Part shown: positions 44,690 through 57,138 of the stretch, piece by piece
Layout of the letters: the number at the start of each line of letters is the position of its first letter
Numbering within the stretch: position 1 is the stretch's first letter
Assembly: GCF_020520425.1 (NCBI RefSeq)
Contig: NC_079492.1
Coordinates: 3,782,001-3,846,000, forward strand
DNA: 64,000 nucleotides
Direction of reading: 5' to 3'
Origin: Spinacia oleracea
Lineage: Eukaryota; Streptophyta; Magnoliopsida; Caryophyllales; Amaranthaceae
Position numbers and translations under genes: made by a program
Notes under the pieces: generated by a model
Told to the model about the DNA's origin: nothing
The model's input: the letters and a program-made list of their open reading frames with translations, nothing else
The model's database searches: none

Positions 44690-45165
44690 CTTAAAAGTTT
44701 AAACCTCGAAAAAATTAATTACTTCCTCTGTTCATTAAAGATCGTGCAGAAAAATTTAAAACTCTAAAAAAATTAATTAATTCCTATGTCCAGTTAAGAT
44801 CGGGATAGAAAAGTTTAAACCTCTAAAAAGTAATTCAACCTCTACAAAGTTAATTACTTTCTCTGTTCATTAGGATAGTGTAGATCAGAAGATATGAATA
44901 GTAAAGATCGTGTAGAAAAGTTTAAACCTCTGAAAAGTAATGACTTCCTCTATTCATTAAAAATAAGTTATAAAAAAGCTTAAACCTATGAAAAGTCAAT
45001 TACTTTCTCGATTCATTAAAGATAGGTTATAAAAAAGTTTAAACCTCTGAAAAGTCAATTACTTCCTCTGTTTATTAAAGATCGATATAGAAAAGGTTTA
45101 AACCTCTAAAAAATCAATTAATTACTTTATCTGTTCATTAAAAGATTGGGTAGATTAGAAGATAT
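44690..45165. repeat. ~65-bp tandem array, about seven units
   Basis: Units share AAAGTTTAAACCTCTGAAAAG, AATTACTTCCTCTGTTCATT and AAAGATCG. Unit length varies from about 58 to 80 bp because of small insertions. Confidence 0.85.
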
Positions 45166-45811
45166 GATTAGTAAATAAGGGAGTTGATGAAAACGCTATG
45201 ATTGGTTGGATAAAGAAAAGGTGGATTGGCGTGATGAGATGAGCTTATTTGCTGAATCTGTAAAGCTTATCCAAAACTCTCAATTACAGGGAGGACACTG
45301 GTGTCTCTGTCACAGTAGTCACTCACACAGCTAATTAGCTGATGCGGCGTCAGCAGTAAATGCCACCTACGGTGGTCTACTATTCTCCACCCTATCTATC
45401 TGCCCATGTTTATTTTTATTTTTATTTTTATTTTTATTGTTTCAAAGTCAATTCTACTTCTACACTTTCCATTATTAGAAATATTTTGTTTGTTTACCAT
45501 CTTATATGTATTTATAGTAAATTAAGGCACATCTTACAATATTTTATACTTTTTTCTGTTCATTTTTACTCGTAATATTTGTTACTTTTACGCATGTCAA
45601 TACACAACTTTGATTATTACTATTTTTAATTCTCTTTAAGCAAAAATTATAAAAAGTTAATATTTTAAAAATACAAATTAAAACGAATCTAATAAGATCC
45701 CGCCTGACTTTGTTTTATCTTACGTATAAATCACCAACAATGGTCAAAGTATAATATATGAATAGTGTAGAAATCACAAAAGTTGCGAATTGGAGGAAGT
45801 ACTACGTGTTA
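45166..45811. other. Intergenic, no gene supported
   Basis: Holds a (TTTTTA)n microsatellite at 45412-45438 and otherwise AT-rich sequence. Confidence 0.45.
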
Positions 45812-46131
45812 CTCTATCTGTATTTTAAAAAGAGATACACTTTGACTGACACGTAGTTTTAGGAGAGTGATTTGGATTTATTAAAATAAGATAAACGTGG
45901 AGTAGTAGGTGGGTTATTTATTATAGTTAAAAGATGTTGTTAGTAAGTATAATGACAAAAAAGAGAGAAATATTAATATAGTTGAAAGTGGAGATCAAGA
46001 CAAGTAAAAAAAAGATAGTGTATCTCTTCTTAAAATACGCCCGTTTAAGGAAAGTGTATATCTTTTTAAAAATATTCTTAAAATACGCCCGTTTAAGAAA
46101 AGTGTATATCTTTTTAAAAATATGGAGAAAG
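45812..46131. mobile_element. Stowaway-type MITE with duplicated right end
   Basis: It begins CTCTATCTGTATTTTAAAAA and ends TTTTTAAAAATATGGAGAAAG between TA dinucleotides. The 3' end contains two tandem copies of TTAAAATACGCCCGTTTAAG followed by AAAGTGTATATC, so the right terminus was duplicated internally. Confidence 0.75.
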
Positions 46132-46217
46132 TATTTGTCATGGATTAAGATGGTTAGTAGGTCAGGTATGACACAACCTAAAATCTTACTCTGACACAGC
46201 CTGTAGTGGGTTAAATT

Positions 46218-47954
46218 GAGTAAATAGGTCTGGAGGTCCCTAAACTTTGCCAAAAGGAGCAGTTAGGTCCCTCAAGTTTCAAAAGGAGCATTTAGGTCCC
46301 TCAAAATGGATGGAAACCGCTGCTTTTTGACTTCTGTTACTAACGTCTGTTAAATGAATTAAAAATAAAGGCAAATTAATATAAAAGGCAGAAAATGACA
46401 AAATAACAGTTACTTTTACATATTAACAATAATTAAATAAAGGGAAACCCTTTTAAGTTAGCTTTTTACAAAAACTAGCAGTTCAAAGTATTTAACAAGG
46501 CCATTTGTACCCAAATTATTCAACACTTAATAAAATAAAATAAAGGATCAACGCTTCCTACTAATCAAATCCCCCAAATTAACACACCCAACAAGCATAG
46601 GTTAATCAACAACATTTCTCAGAGACAATTTATCAAACACCTTGTGTGCACACCCAAGTAACTTACATTTCCGGTAAAATTCATCCGAGCTCAAACCCAT
46701 AAACTCCATGCATCATCATCATCTTCAGTCTCATGTTTAATCAGCAACTCATACATGAAATCTAACGAGCCTACGACTACTAGTACTCTGCTCAACCATA
46801 CTCTTTCAATTATATTCTTATCAACAGCCTAGCTAGCTAACATAACTTTGTGGATCAAACAACAATGCGGGGTCTAAGTGTAAAATTCCACTGTAATCCT
46901 CATCATGATCACCATCAATCATCTATCAACTTGAGCTTGAGATCACAATAATCGTGCACCTTCAAAGATCACAATAATCATCTATCAACTTGAGCTTGAG
47001 ATCCTCATCATGATCACCATCAATCATCGTTGATCCTCATCATGATCACCATCAATCATCATCGTTCTGTTTTTCTTGGTAACAATCTTTTGAAATACGG
47101 AGTAAGTTTTGAAATATTGAAGTAACTATTTTTCTCAGAATTATTGAATAGGATTATGAAGAAGAAAGTGGTTTCCCCAAATGAAATCGGAGATCAATTT
47201 TTTTCAGAAAGGGAGGAGAGAGAAAATGGGGGAGCAGGGGTGTGGGTCACCATGTGGTAACGAAACCCACCCAGAATCTCTTCAATTGAAACCAACCCAG
47301 AATAAATAAGAAAAAAAAAATCGAAACCAACCCAAAATAAATAAAAAACAGGGGAACAAAAAAAGGGAAAATCAGTGAAAATGTGAAATTACAATGGAAT
47401 TGTTGGAGAAATCCAGGAATTAAGAAAGAGAAGCAGATTGAAGAGAATCCATAATAAAAGAGGAGAGAGAAAGAGAGAGAAAAAGGTAGAAGAAGAACTA
47501 GTGGTAGTAGCAGACATCTGGGAGAAGAGAATTTGAAACTTTAGAGTTGTGGAAGAACAACAATTAGCTGAAGTTTATGGCGATAATTGCTGAAAATTTA
47601 GAGTAAATTTGCTTGGGTTACTCACTAAATTCGATTTGATTAGGAAGAGTTGTGGAAAAACCTAGAAAAGGGGAATATAAAGGGTGAAACGTGTAAATGG
47701 AGAAAAAGCCATATGAAAAAGCTAAGTCATAATTAAAATCAGCTGTTTTCATTTATTTATACACGTGTAAATTAATTTTCCTTTTCTTTAAAGCGGTTTT
47801 ATTATTATTTTATTGAACTTAACAGAAAATGAAACGGTGTTAACAAAAGTAGCCGATTCCATCCATTTTGAGGGACTAAAATGCTCCTTTTGAAACTTGA
47901 GGGACTTAACTGCTCCTTTTGCCAAAATTTAGGGACCTCCAGTATAGTTTACTC
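46218..47954. mobile_element. Non-autonomous Mutator-like element related to the MULE at 14-16 kb
   Basis: The left end GAGTAAATAGGTCTGGAGGT and right end (ACCTCCAGTATAGTTTACTC) are inverted repeats. Both flanks carry GGGTTAAATT (46208-46217 and 47955-47964), a 9-10-bp duplication as expected for Mutator. The ~295-bp terminal repeats match the MULE end at 16120-16416. The 1.15 kb between them has no transposase or recognised gene. It carries ATCATCATGATCACCATCAA duplications (46890-47060) and a purine-rich, leader-like part (47160-47560), so it may be captured host DNA (Pack-MULE style). It could be mobilised only by a related transposase elsewhere. Confidence 0.93.
46890..47065. repeat. Short duplications inside the non-autonomous MULE
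   Basis: The words CATCTATCAACTTGAGCTTG and CATGATCACCATCAATCATC are each repeated two or three times in local tandem or interspersed order. Confidence 0.8.
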
Positions 47955-47964
47955 GGGTTAAATT

Positions 47965-48865
47965 TACCAAACTCACTTAAAATTCATGACACAACTCACC
48001 TAACTCGGATACATTACTTAATTTATATGAGTATGTCAATAATATCAAACTTAATTAATTTAATTCATACTATTAATTTTGTATTTTTGAGCCTAAATAA
48101 GTTTCCAAATCCAATCTGAATGGCTCAAACTCGCCAAACTCACCAAACTCACGCAACCCTCCAAAACCATCTAAATACTCTAGACCCATTCAACCTAAAA
48201 CATATCAGGTGCACCCTCTCACATTTTCCCTTTACATAGTTACATGTGAGGAGAAAATGTAAGAGGGACTATTGGTGGGCATAAAAATACCTTTGGATGC
48301 ACGGTACATCCGGATGCATCTAATAATTTTCACATTCAACCAGATTAACCCAACATGACCTACGAACCATCATGTATTGTGTCTGTTTTTCTCAACACAT
48401 CCCATGTTTTTATTGTTCCAAGGCAATTTTACTTCCACACCTTCCATTAATAGAATTATTTTATTTGTTTACCATCATCCCTACATTTCCCGCCAACTAA
48501 TTTTGGTACAACTTATGTTATTTGTTTACCCTTAAATAAATGTTACATAGTACTATATCTAAGAAGAAAAAAAAAGGGTAGTAAAAGAACTTGCTCGTTG
48601 AAATTGAAACCAAGAAATGTAGATAATAACTCCACTCGGTTGCTCTTTCTAGCCGTTTGGGTTAATGCAATAACCGAAGTACATTTAAGCACTTTAAATT
48701 CATTTATTTATTTTTGGTGCGAATGAGCCATAAGAGCAATACAAATTATAAATAGAAGGAAAATAGAAATCTAAGAGGCTAAGAAGATATATCTTATATA
48801 GGCCATTGATTTTAACCATTAAGCTAATACCTCATCTTTAACGCAAACCCACTAAAAGTGCTTTC
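47965..48865. other. Intergenic, no gene supported
   Basis: AT-rich, with repeated AACTCACCAAACTCAC-like words near 48130-48160. No coding or RNA gene is recognised. Confidence 0.45.
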
Positions 48866-49073
48866 TATTCACCTGATTTTCACTTATTTTTTCTGAACTT
48901 ATTTTATCTGAACTTGTCTGAATTTGTTAAAACTTATCTAAACTTATTTTAATTATAAAATGCACTTGGTTAACCCTTATATTTCCTGAACTTATCTTAT
49001 ATGAACTTAACTAAACTTATCTTAACATATTTTTCCTGAAATAAGTGCAAATAAGATGAACAGAACATGACCT
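48866..49073 (-). repeat. Dispersed AAGTTCAG-rich repeat (copy 2, MITE-like)
   Basis: This is an inverted copy of 16737-16970: it starts ATTCACCTGATTTTCACTTA and ends ATGAACAGAACATGACC. A third, poorer match lies near 51200-51440. Confidence 0.6.
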
Positions 49074-49660
49074 AAATAGGAGTATAGGACTAGGCAGATT
49101 AGTTTTAAATTCTCCCATCCTTAAAGAGACTATAACGGTATTTTAATCTCATGACCTTGAAGTCACGAAATCAAACCTTAAGAAACGTAGTACGACGATC
49201 TAAGTTTATTAAGTTTATTATACAATAAACAATACTATAACCTTTGGGAATGTTGTATCTACAAGCTAAGGTAGTTATACCCACTTTGAAACTTCCATTA
49301 CATATTGTCATGTATTCATGGCAAAAATGCTTATTTATTTTTTTGATTTGATCTTATATTTTACATTATCTTTTCACATTGAAAATGAAACTCACGCAAC
49401 TGAAATTATGCTATTTTTTAAAATTCTTTTTCTTATTAAAAATAGAGGGTCTTGAAGATGGTGACTATACACCATAGTTGCAATAAATAAACTAGCTTTG
49501 GAATAAAATTAAAAGCACATCGAGGAGCTTATGAAATATTCTTGCATTGATATGCATGCATAGAATTATGCTATGGAAAATGTTGAATGTACCTAGGAGC
49601 TCGTGCATGTATATGTTTGCTATCGGTCCATCATCTGTGTAAAACTGTTGATGTCAATAT
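49074..49660. other. Intergenic, no gene supported
   Basis: AT-rich. I see nothing beyond simple sequence. Confidence 0.4.
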
Positions 49661-49797
49661 TATAAACGATAACTATTTGATTAGACAATATAATTAATAA
49701 TACTTTGCAATAAAATATAACTATTTATAAACGATAACTATTTGATTAGACAATATAATTAATAATACTTTGCAATAAAATATAACTATTTGATCAC
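49661..49797. repeat. Perfect 65-bp tandem duplication
   Basis: Two exact copies starting TATAAACGATAACTATTTGA lie at 49661 and 49726. Identity without visible mismatch implies a recent event. Confidence 0.9.
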
Positions 49798-51722
49798 ATT
49801 GAGTAATGACTTGATTAAAAAGTTTAAAATTTGTCAAGACTTGGTCTTATACATAAGACCGTCATATACTTCGTATAAATTTTTGAATTCGCGTATACCG
49901 GGTGTAAAATAAGGGGGTATTTTATAATTCCGCGTTGAAATTGTTGAAGGAGTTTCCAAGAAGAACAAATGTTGTATATGTAAAAGCAAAATTCATCTTT
50001 TTTTTTCTTTCTGCAATTATTTGCAAGTTTTCCATTCTATCATTTCTCCTCCATTTTGTCTCTCTCGGGTTTGCAAATCTCAAAGGTTAAAGAAATTTGG
50101 CTATTTTCGACCCTTTTGATTTTAATATTCATGTTTTTTTGTCTTCAGATTCAATAAAACTACATTGTTTGAGTATAGTAAGTTCCTCAATGGTTGGTTT
50201 AATTGATTTTTTGGGGTTTAGTATAACTTTGGTGGAGTATCGTCGGGAATACAGTTCGTTGATAAAGAATCATACGAGATCAGAACAATTATCAAATTTT
50301 CAAAGTGACTTAGATGAATCGGATGGTAATCGTCCTCGCGTCAATAAAAAAATCATTAGACTGTCTATCCGAAAAGATTGTATATTTCAGCGATATGTGC
50401 GAGAGATGTCCCATAGTGCAATATTTTCCCAGTGATGGTAGTTTTGATGAAGGCATACCTCTTTTTGATTCAATTTGTTATGTATTTGTTCAATTCGATT
50501 TCTATTTTTGATGGCGTATGACTTTTTATTAATGAATTGATTTTACATTAAAATAAAAATTGCAAGTTTTCCATTAATATATACTTTTGTATATAAAATT
50601 TGTCTTTATCAAATATTGCTTAGGAATTCCTGTGTACCTAGTTTCATGGGATATGGATGAGAAATTAATAATGTCCAAAGAATACACACTTGTACTATCG
50701 GAAATATATCTTGGTAATGTTAATTATTTTCTACGACTAATACTTACCCTAATTCTTAAATGGATATGGTGCACACTAATTTATGTGAATCATGCCTAAA
50801 AAAAATCAACAACTTGATTCTAATTTATTTTGACGTGTTTATTATAATTATTATTAAAAAGAACTATCATGTTGTGCTTGAATAATGTGATTTTAAGTAA
50901 CCACTCTTTTCTAAAAAAACATAAGGTTACTTTTTTTCAAAAAAAAGGTTACTATATCTAAGGAAATTGTGCTTAATTTATTATAGTGAACAAAAATTGT
51001 CAGGTAAAAGGGGTGCTAGGATAAATTGTTGGCTTTAGGTCCACAACAAAGGGCATGCAAGAGGACTAGAGGAGTGCTAGAATAAATTGTGGGCCAGCCG
51101 ACCAGGTCCACACAAAAATAATCCTTAGTAAATAGTGATACATTAAGGTAATGTTTTTTTTTACTTCCGGTCAAAAAAAACAAAAAGGTGATATTTTTTC
51201 ATCTGAATTTAACTTATCTTATCTTATTTTGTTGATCATGAAATTTTCTTATTTATAATCTTATACTCCATATTATTAACCCAAAATTTATTGAACCGTT
51301 TTTTACCTTCTAAAATACAAGTATTGCGTATCACATTTGAGCTTATTATATCTTCCATGAACTTATCTGAAAATATTAACTCTTATTTGATCTTATCTGA
51401 ATATATTATTTCTTTTCTTACATAATCTTATTTGAACCTAGACGAGGGAAAATAACGTAGGGAAAATAACGTAAGGATAGCAGACTGTAAGAAAGTAGGA
51501 TTGTTTAAATTACATTGTTTAAATTCATTCATCAATGCTCTTCTACTCCGTACTTCCCTGGTTTTGGGAAATTATTGCTTTGTGGCCAATACACAGACAA
51601 TTCCAGAGATAAAAACAGATTATCAGTGAGAAATTTGGCCTTATATGGAGTATTATTATTATTCTCTTAATAATTACTCCCTCGTTTCTAAATAGTTATA
51701 TCGTTTTAACTGTTCTTTTTTA
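49798..51722. other. Intergenic; one 112-codon frame not assigned
   Basis: A frame at 50097-50435 (starting MAIFDPFDFN) follows a CT-rich leader-like stretch but has no recognised domain, no clear splice structure and ordinary AT-rich composition, so I do not call it a gene. Bases 51200-51440 contain words of the AAGTTCAG repeat family. The rest is AT-rich. Confidence 0.4.
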
Positions 51723-52049
51723 CTCCCTCCGTCCCGGAATACTCGATCCGGTTTGATCGGCACAGAGTTTAAGGGACTTGAATTGACTTATTTAATTTAA
51801 TAGGTAGTAGTTGATAGGGGGTATTATTTTAATGTAGTTAGTGGGAAATGTGTAAAGGGGTGGGGTTGGGGAAGAGTAGGGGTTGAATTTTTAATTATTT
51901 TTTGTATGAAGTAGTGAGTAGGTGGGTTAATAGGGGTGGAGTGAGAAATAATATAATATTGTTATAATATTTCCATTTTTAGAAACAGATCAAGTATTAA
52001 GGGATGGCCCGATAAGGAAAACAGGTCAAGTATTCCGGGACGGAGGGAG
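51723..52049. mobile_element. Stowaway MITE
   Basis: It begins CTCCCTCCGTCCCGGAATAC and ends GTATTCCGGGACGGAGGGAG, an exact 20-bp inverted repeat flanked by TA on both sides. It is 327 bp with no coding capacity. The perfect ends suggest recent activity. Confidence 0.93.
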
Positions 52050-52958
52050 TAAATAATTGTCGCTTTTAAAGAGTCGAGGTAACTTTCACTTTGATAATGT
52101 ATGAAGTACATTATTGCACTAAGATATTGATCATCAATAGTCAATATAGAACTAAGCTGGAAATTCAAAGTCACGTCGAGGAAAAGAGGAATTCAGAATA
52201 TTTCCAAGCTAGAGAAATGTTGGAGAAAGAGTATTTTAATGATCGAATCTCAACAATTACAAAGTATCGAAATTGATTGATTTATTTACTATTTACCACC
52301 TCGTATTACTCAAAACAGTCTCGTTCATTTACCATATACCCTCCTATACTTACCTCACTCCTTTCACCATTTACCTTCCTCGTTTATCTTTTTCCACCTC
52401 TAACCTTCCCACCACATTTCTGACCACCACCAACTCCGACCGCCGCATCGAGGCTAACGTTGCAGGCGAGAAAATGCGTCGCAATTGTTACATGTCCGAG
52501 TCTACCGGCGGAACCTCGACGACTTTACAACATATGATTTTTTTTGTTCGGAAAAATAATTCACATACTTATGCATTTTAAGCTTGTACCATTGCACACA
52601 CTTATGAATTCTAAGCTCGTACCATGGCAGAAGCTTAAAATGAATACGTTTACGTCATGGTGTGAGCTTAATATGTGTAAGTATATGTGTATTTAAGGGT
52701 TTGATTTGTTGTTGAATTTGAATTAATATTTCTGGAAAAAAAAATTAGAGACTTATGAATTTTGAGTTTTACCATGGTGTAGAATTATGAATTTTAAGCT
52801 CGTACCACGACAGGATCTTAAATGCATAAGTCTACGCCTTGGTGTGAGCTTAAACTACAAAAGGCGTAACTTCTGAAGTATTTCCGAGTGATGATGCTTA
52901 AATAAAAGTATTAATGTAAAATGATGAAGCGTTTTTGAGTATATTGGGGGCTTTTAGG
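52050..52958. other. Intergenic with short repeats around AAGCTCGTACCA
   Basis: At 52555-52860 the words AAGCTCGTACCATG, AGCTTAAAATG and GGTGTGAGCTTA are repeated in direct and inverted order, forming a small irregular repeat. A 102-codon frame at 52273-52581 has no recognised domain. No gene is called. Confidence 0.45.
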
Positions 52959-53175
52959 CAGGGGAGGACCTTCCATCGGCGCCATTAGGGGGCCAGACCC
53001 CTGATAAGTTTTTTGAAATTATAAATTATACTTCGTACAAGCTAAAATTACATATAAAATGATGGTGACATATTGATTGTTTGCACTTATAATTTTATAT
53101 ATACTCCGTATTCATTAATATATTAAAGTTTCAAACCTAGGCCCCTCTTAACTTTTTGGCCAAGATCCGCCACTG
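52959..53175. mobile_element. hAT-type MITE, 217 bp
   Basis: The ends CAGGGGAGGACC and GATCCGCCACTG are imperfect inverted repeats of the CAGTGGCGGA type. They are flanked by CTTTTAGG (52951-52958) and CTTTCAGG (53176-53183), an 8-bp duplication with one mismatch. Confidence 0.75.
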
Positions 53176-53736
53176 CTTTCAGGGCTTCACTTTTCTTAAT
53201 TATGATGTTACTTACTCTTATATGACAAATAAAATATGGGGTACCTCATTTTTTTGTTGTCCTCCTTAATTACTTTGCAAATGCTAAAACGATAATTATT
53301 TAACTTGGAGGGGTATTAATTAATAGAGTATTATTAAGGAATTTTGGTGGGGGGCTTGTAAGTTGTAAGAGAGGCAATGTAGATGTCAGCACATAGTACT
53401 GGTAGTATAGTAGGGATAAGAGCTGAAGGGTCATAATCAAACACCATTTGGATTGATTTCGGGTCATCAAATTAACCTATTAGATTATTTGTGGGTCAAC
53501 TTGTTTTGTTTTTCCCCCTTTTTTTACAATTATTGTTAGTACTATCTTCATTTTTAATTTTGTCCATTTGGAAAGAGTTAACAACACCCTCAATTCATCA
53601 TATAATTGTACTAGTACTACTCTAGACTCTAGTGGTGTAGTGTTGTTGAGAAATTTGTACTAGCAAATTGAATTGCCCTATTTATGATCATGATTGGAAT
53701 TAAAGTATGCTTAAAAATTTACTATGTAAAGTAGTT
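53176..53736. other. Intergenic, no gene supported
   Basis: AT-rich; nothing recognised. Confidence 0.4.
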
Positions 53737-54480
53737 TCGACCTTAACACTATCCACATAACCTGTTTTGATTAACAATTGTGAAAGTGATTCGAAAGGTG
53801 TCAGCTGGTGCACAGAGCCGAAGCCCCAATCTTCCTAACCCCGCGTGAGGTGGGCTATTCGAGTTCTTCCACCGTTTATCCTTTATGCTGGCTCGGCTTT
53901 GCCAAGTTGCATGAGTTATACTTAAAGGGGGAAAAAATTATAAAGTCGCGATCTTGTTAGAATCGCCTCGTTTCATAGTTTTAGAATACCATCTTATTAC
54001 GATTTGTACTTGTTGAATATTAAAGATATACTTTGTATTTTATTGGCCATGCGGCCATGAATATTAAAGATATTAAAGAGTGGAGTTTTAAAGTGTGACA
54101 AACGTGATAACAAAAATATGTCAATTAAAAATGAACATACGAAATACACTACTATTTACGCCCTTTATCCATGTCATCTTTAGTCCCGCACTAGCTAAGT
54201 ACTTAAGTACATATCCAAACAATCGTCCATAATATTCTCCTTTTTTCACTCTGATATTGTGCTAAGTTTTGGTCACGTCTTCAAATATGAATATCTATTC
54301 AAACGTCTGATCGTATGTCATTTATTAGAGACGAAAGGAGTATATGAATCTATTACTATGTCCTACAAACAATAAATAGTGAAGTTGGGGCCAAAAATGA
54401 ACAAGAATATAGTGGAAATGTTTCCAAATCTCCATGTTTTGTCCCCAACTTGCACAAAATATGTATTCAACTATTCATGA
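53737..54480 (+). repeat. ~740-bp dispersed repeat, copy 1
   Basis: It matches 60737-61460 in the same orientation along its whole length. Shared words include GGTGTCAGCTGGTG, GCTATTCGAGTTCTTCCAC, GTTGCATGAGTTATACTTAA and TTGTCCCCAACTTGCACAAA. No reading frame is conserved between copies. Family unknown; it may be a fragment of a larger non-coding transposon. Confidence 0.9.
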
Positions 54481-54876
54481 CGGCTTGTGAAGCTTATCGA
54501 CAGTTGCAAAGCTTTTATGGACCGATCAATAGCCGGTAATAGATGGTAGAAATAAGAACAAATTAAAGTATTATTTGACAAGAAAATAACATAATGATAT
54601 ACAAAGTAATGAAATTTTATCCCACACTTAGTGTTTTTCTTCATAAATTTACATTTCCACCAAATGGTAATGTATAGTACTCCGTCCTCCGTAATAGAAG
54701 TTTATGAAATAAAAGATAAAATTTTAAGTGAACTAACATTACCATAGGAATGAATATCAAATTTTCTTACAAATTTACAAAAAAAAAATCATTGCATTGG
54801 CCCCATTAATGAAACGATACCAACGGGCAGTTAATTTTTTTTTTTACTGGTGCAAAGCCCGCATTAAACTCAAATA
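54481..54876. other. Intergenic, no gene supported
   Basis: AT-rich; nothing recognised. Confidence 0.4.
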
Positions 54877-55195
54877 CTCCCTCTGTATTTACTTAAGAGA
54901 TACACTTGTCTTTTTCGGCCGTATTCATTTAGGAGATACACTTGTCATTTTTAGTAAGTTATCAACTCTACCATCTAATTAAATAATCTATCTAATATAT
55001 TCCATGTCCCACCACCTTATTTAACAAATAATTTCAGAACTACACCCCACCCTTCTAAAATGACATGGTCTCCTCTTGTCTTACTTATTAAAATATCTAC
55101 CATAACCCCACTTTTTTTATTACTTTATTCATATAATATTTCTTTTTAATACCCGCGTTCAGCCAAGTATATCCCTTAAATAAATATAGAGGGAT
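54877..55195. mobile_element. Stowaway-type MITE
   Basis: It begins CTCCCTCTGTATTTACTTAA and ends TTAAATAAATATAGAGGGAT between TA dinucleotides. It is 319 bp. The left end contains a second, internal copy of AGAGATACACTTGTC-like sequence (GGAGATACACTTGTC). Confidence 0.8.
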
Positions 55196-55488
55196 TAACC
55201 GCTCGTTGGCCAAGTTTAAAAAAACAACCTATAGAAATCAGAAATAATTATATACGGAGTACCGCAGAATCAAATGTATCAACTGATAGAGAAATTTCGA
55301 GCCTATTTTGTCTAAACTAGCCCTTTTTCCAGTCCTCCGTAAATACTAATCCATATATTCCTAGGCTCTATCACCAAATTGTTAAGAAAGAATTTAGGAT
55401 GAAGAGTTAGGGCCGTGATTATCACTGTCCTTAAAGTATATATTAGTCCCCATTATTTTTTGCTATGAGTTACCGGCTAAGATACTTT
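55196..55488. other. Intergenic, no gene supported
   Basis: AT-rich; nothing recognised. Confidence 0.4.
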
Positions 55489-55698
55489 TAAGATTTCCCT
55501 AAATTGAGGATTAATTGTAGCAAACCAATAATGATAAACACTTCCAAGATTTCCTAAACTTAAATTGATTGTAGCAAACCAATAACGATTAATACTTCCA
55601 AGATTTCCCTAAACTGAGATTGATTCTAGCAAACCAATGATTAATACTTCCAAGATTTCCCTAAACTGAGATTGATTGTAGCAAACCAATAATGACTA
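55489..55698. repeat. ~55-bp tandem array, four units
   Basis: Units share AAGATTTCCCTAAACTGAG, ATTGATTGTAGCAAACCAAT and TACTTCC. The last unit abuts the Tourist MITE. Confidence 0.85.
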
Positions 55699-55699
55699 A

Positions 55700-56053
55700 G
55701 AGCATGATCAACCCCAAGTCTTAAGACATAAATTGCGCTGACATGGCATATGATTCATTAATCTTAAGATCAGACATATAGAAATTGTAACATTGAAATA
55801 GACAAGTCTTATCAAAGTCTTAAAGTGAGTCTTGAAAAATTAAGACTCAACTTAAAACTTGATATGTGAGTTAAATTAAATAATAAAATGATATTTTACA
55901 TAAATTTACAAGTCTTAAATGATTTAATGGGTGAAGAGCTAAATTTGATTGAATCTTAAGGAGTCTTAATAATAATTTAATTATTTAATATTAATGAAAT
56001 GCTGACATGGCAAATGAAGAAAATCTTAAGACAAGACCCCCTAGATCTTGCTC
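55700..56053. mobile_element. Tourist-type (PIF/Harbinger) MITE
   Basis: It begins GAGCATGATCAACCCCAAGT and ends ACCCCCTAGATCTTGCTC, flanked by TAA on both sides (55697-55699, 56054-56056). The TWA target duplication is diagnostic for PIF/Harbinger. The 354-bp body contains many AGTCTTAAG words. Confidence 0.85.
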
Positions 56054-57041
56054 TAAGAGGAAGTTAATTAACCTCATATTACGTGATTAACCAAAAACGT
56101 AATTAAATATTAACTAATACTCTTAATTAAATCTCACGCTCGCGCCTCGTGCAAATCTTGACCATTAATATATACTCACAAATAAAGGGATGGAAATGGC
56201 GAATGGGGATAGGGGTTGAATTGTTAGGAATATAGTGGGTACGTGATTAAGTGAAAATGATATAATATTAGAAAAAGCATGCTATTTACAGAAACGGGGC
56301 GAGTATTAAGAGACGGAGGAAATACTAATATTAATAGCCCACCACAAGCCATATATAAAGACTATCCATGTGTGATAATTCCGAACAATAAAAACTCACC
56401 ATATATAAAGACTACTTTAAACACAAATTACAACAAACATGGAATCCTGTAGTCAGCAATGGAAAACACATAACCAGACGGCCCAACAGTAAAAATGATT
56501 TCGGCCCTACTTGGTCATCAAGGGAAAAGAAAGGAAAAGAAGGGAAGGGAAAGATAATTTATTTTACTGTGTTTAGTTTAAGGAAAAGAAATGAAGAGAA
56601 AAGAAAGGAAATATAAATGACAACTTTTTCTTTCTTTTCCTCCCAAATCCCCTCTACCAAACAAAGCCTTGAGGAATTCAGGTTACGCATCGAGTGCCAA
56701 ATGTTCTGCAACAGAGTTCCAAAGAGAGATCTTCAAATATGTTGGTCACAAAAGCACACAGAGCCAAGAACCAACAAATGAACTACTAAACAGTGATAGT
56801 ACTTAAAGGTTAAACACCATCAACTTACCAATTAGTTTCACATAGCAAATTAGAGCAAACGATTCTTACTGGAGTAATAAGCAGCACAGTAATTCCTGGT
56901 TAGTACTTAGTAGTAGCTAGTACATGTAACATACACCCTTAAGGCGGCTTAAGCAGTCGAGCAACACAAAAAGCTGGAGGCAGAAGAAACTTACTAAATA
57001 TTACAATGACACTTATGCTTGATGCTTTCTTCAACTCTCTA
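56054..57041. other. Intergenic and 3' flank of the second F-box gene
   Basis: Bases 56185-56325 look like half a decayed Stowaway MITE (ending AGACGGAGGAAATA). A purine-rich GGAAAAGAAAGG tract lies at 56520-56660. The rightmost part is probably 3' UTR of the minus-strand F-box gene. Confidence 0.4.
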
Positions 57042-57135
57042 TGTAGATTCATCAGATTCAGATTCATCAGATTCAGATTCAGATTCAGATTCATCAGATT
57101 CAGATTCAGATTCAGATTCAGGTTCAGGTTCAGGT
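57042..57135. repeat. (TCAGAT/TCATCAGAT)n microsatellite
   Basis: A hexamer/nonamer repeat directly beyond the stop of the F-box gene. On the minus strand it would read as Glu/Ser/Asp repeats (EPEPEPESESESESD) in a frame different from the one the F-box protein ends in. Confidence 0.9.
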
Positions 57136-57138
57136 TCT

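Noticed and set aside
50097-50512. Two overlapping frames after a CT-rich stretch
   Set aside because: No recognised domain, no splice structure and AT-rich composition; chance frames are likely.
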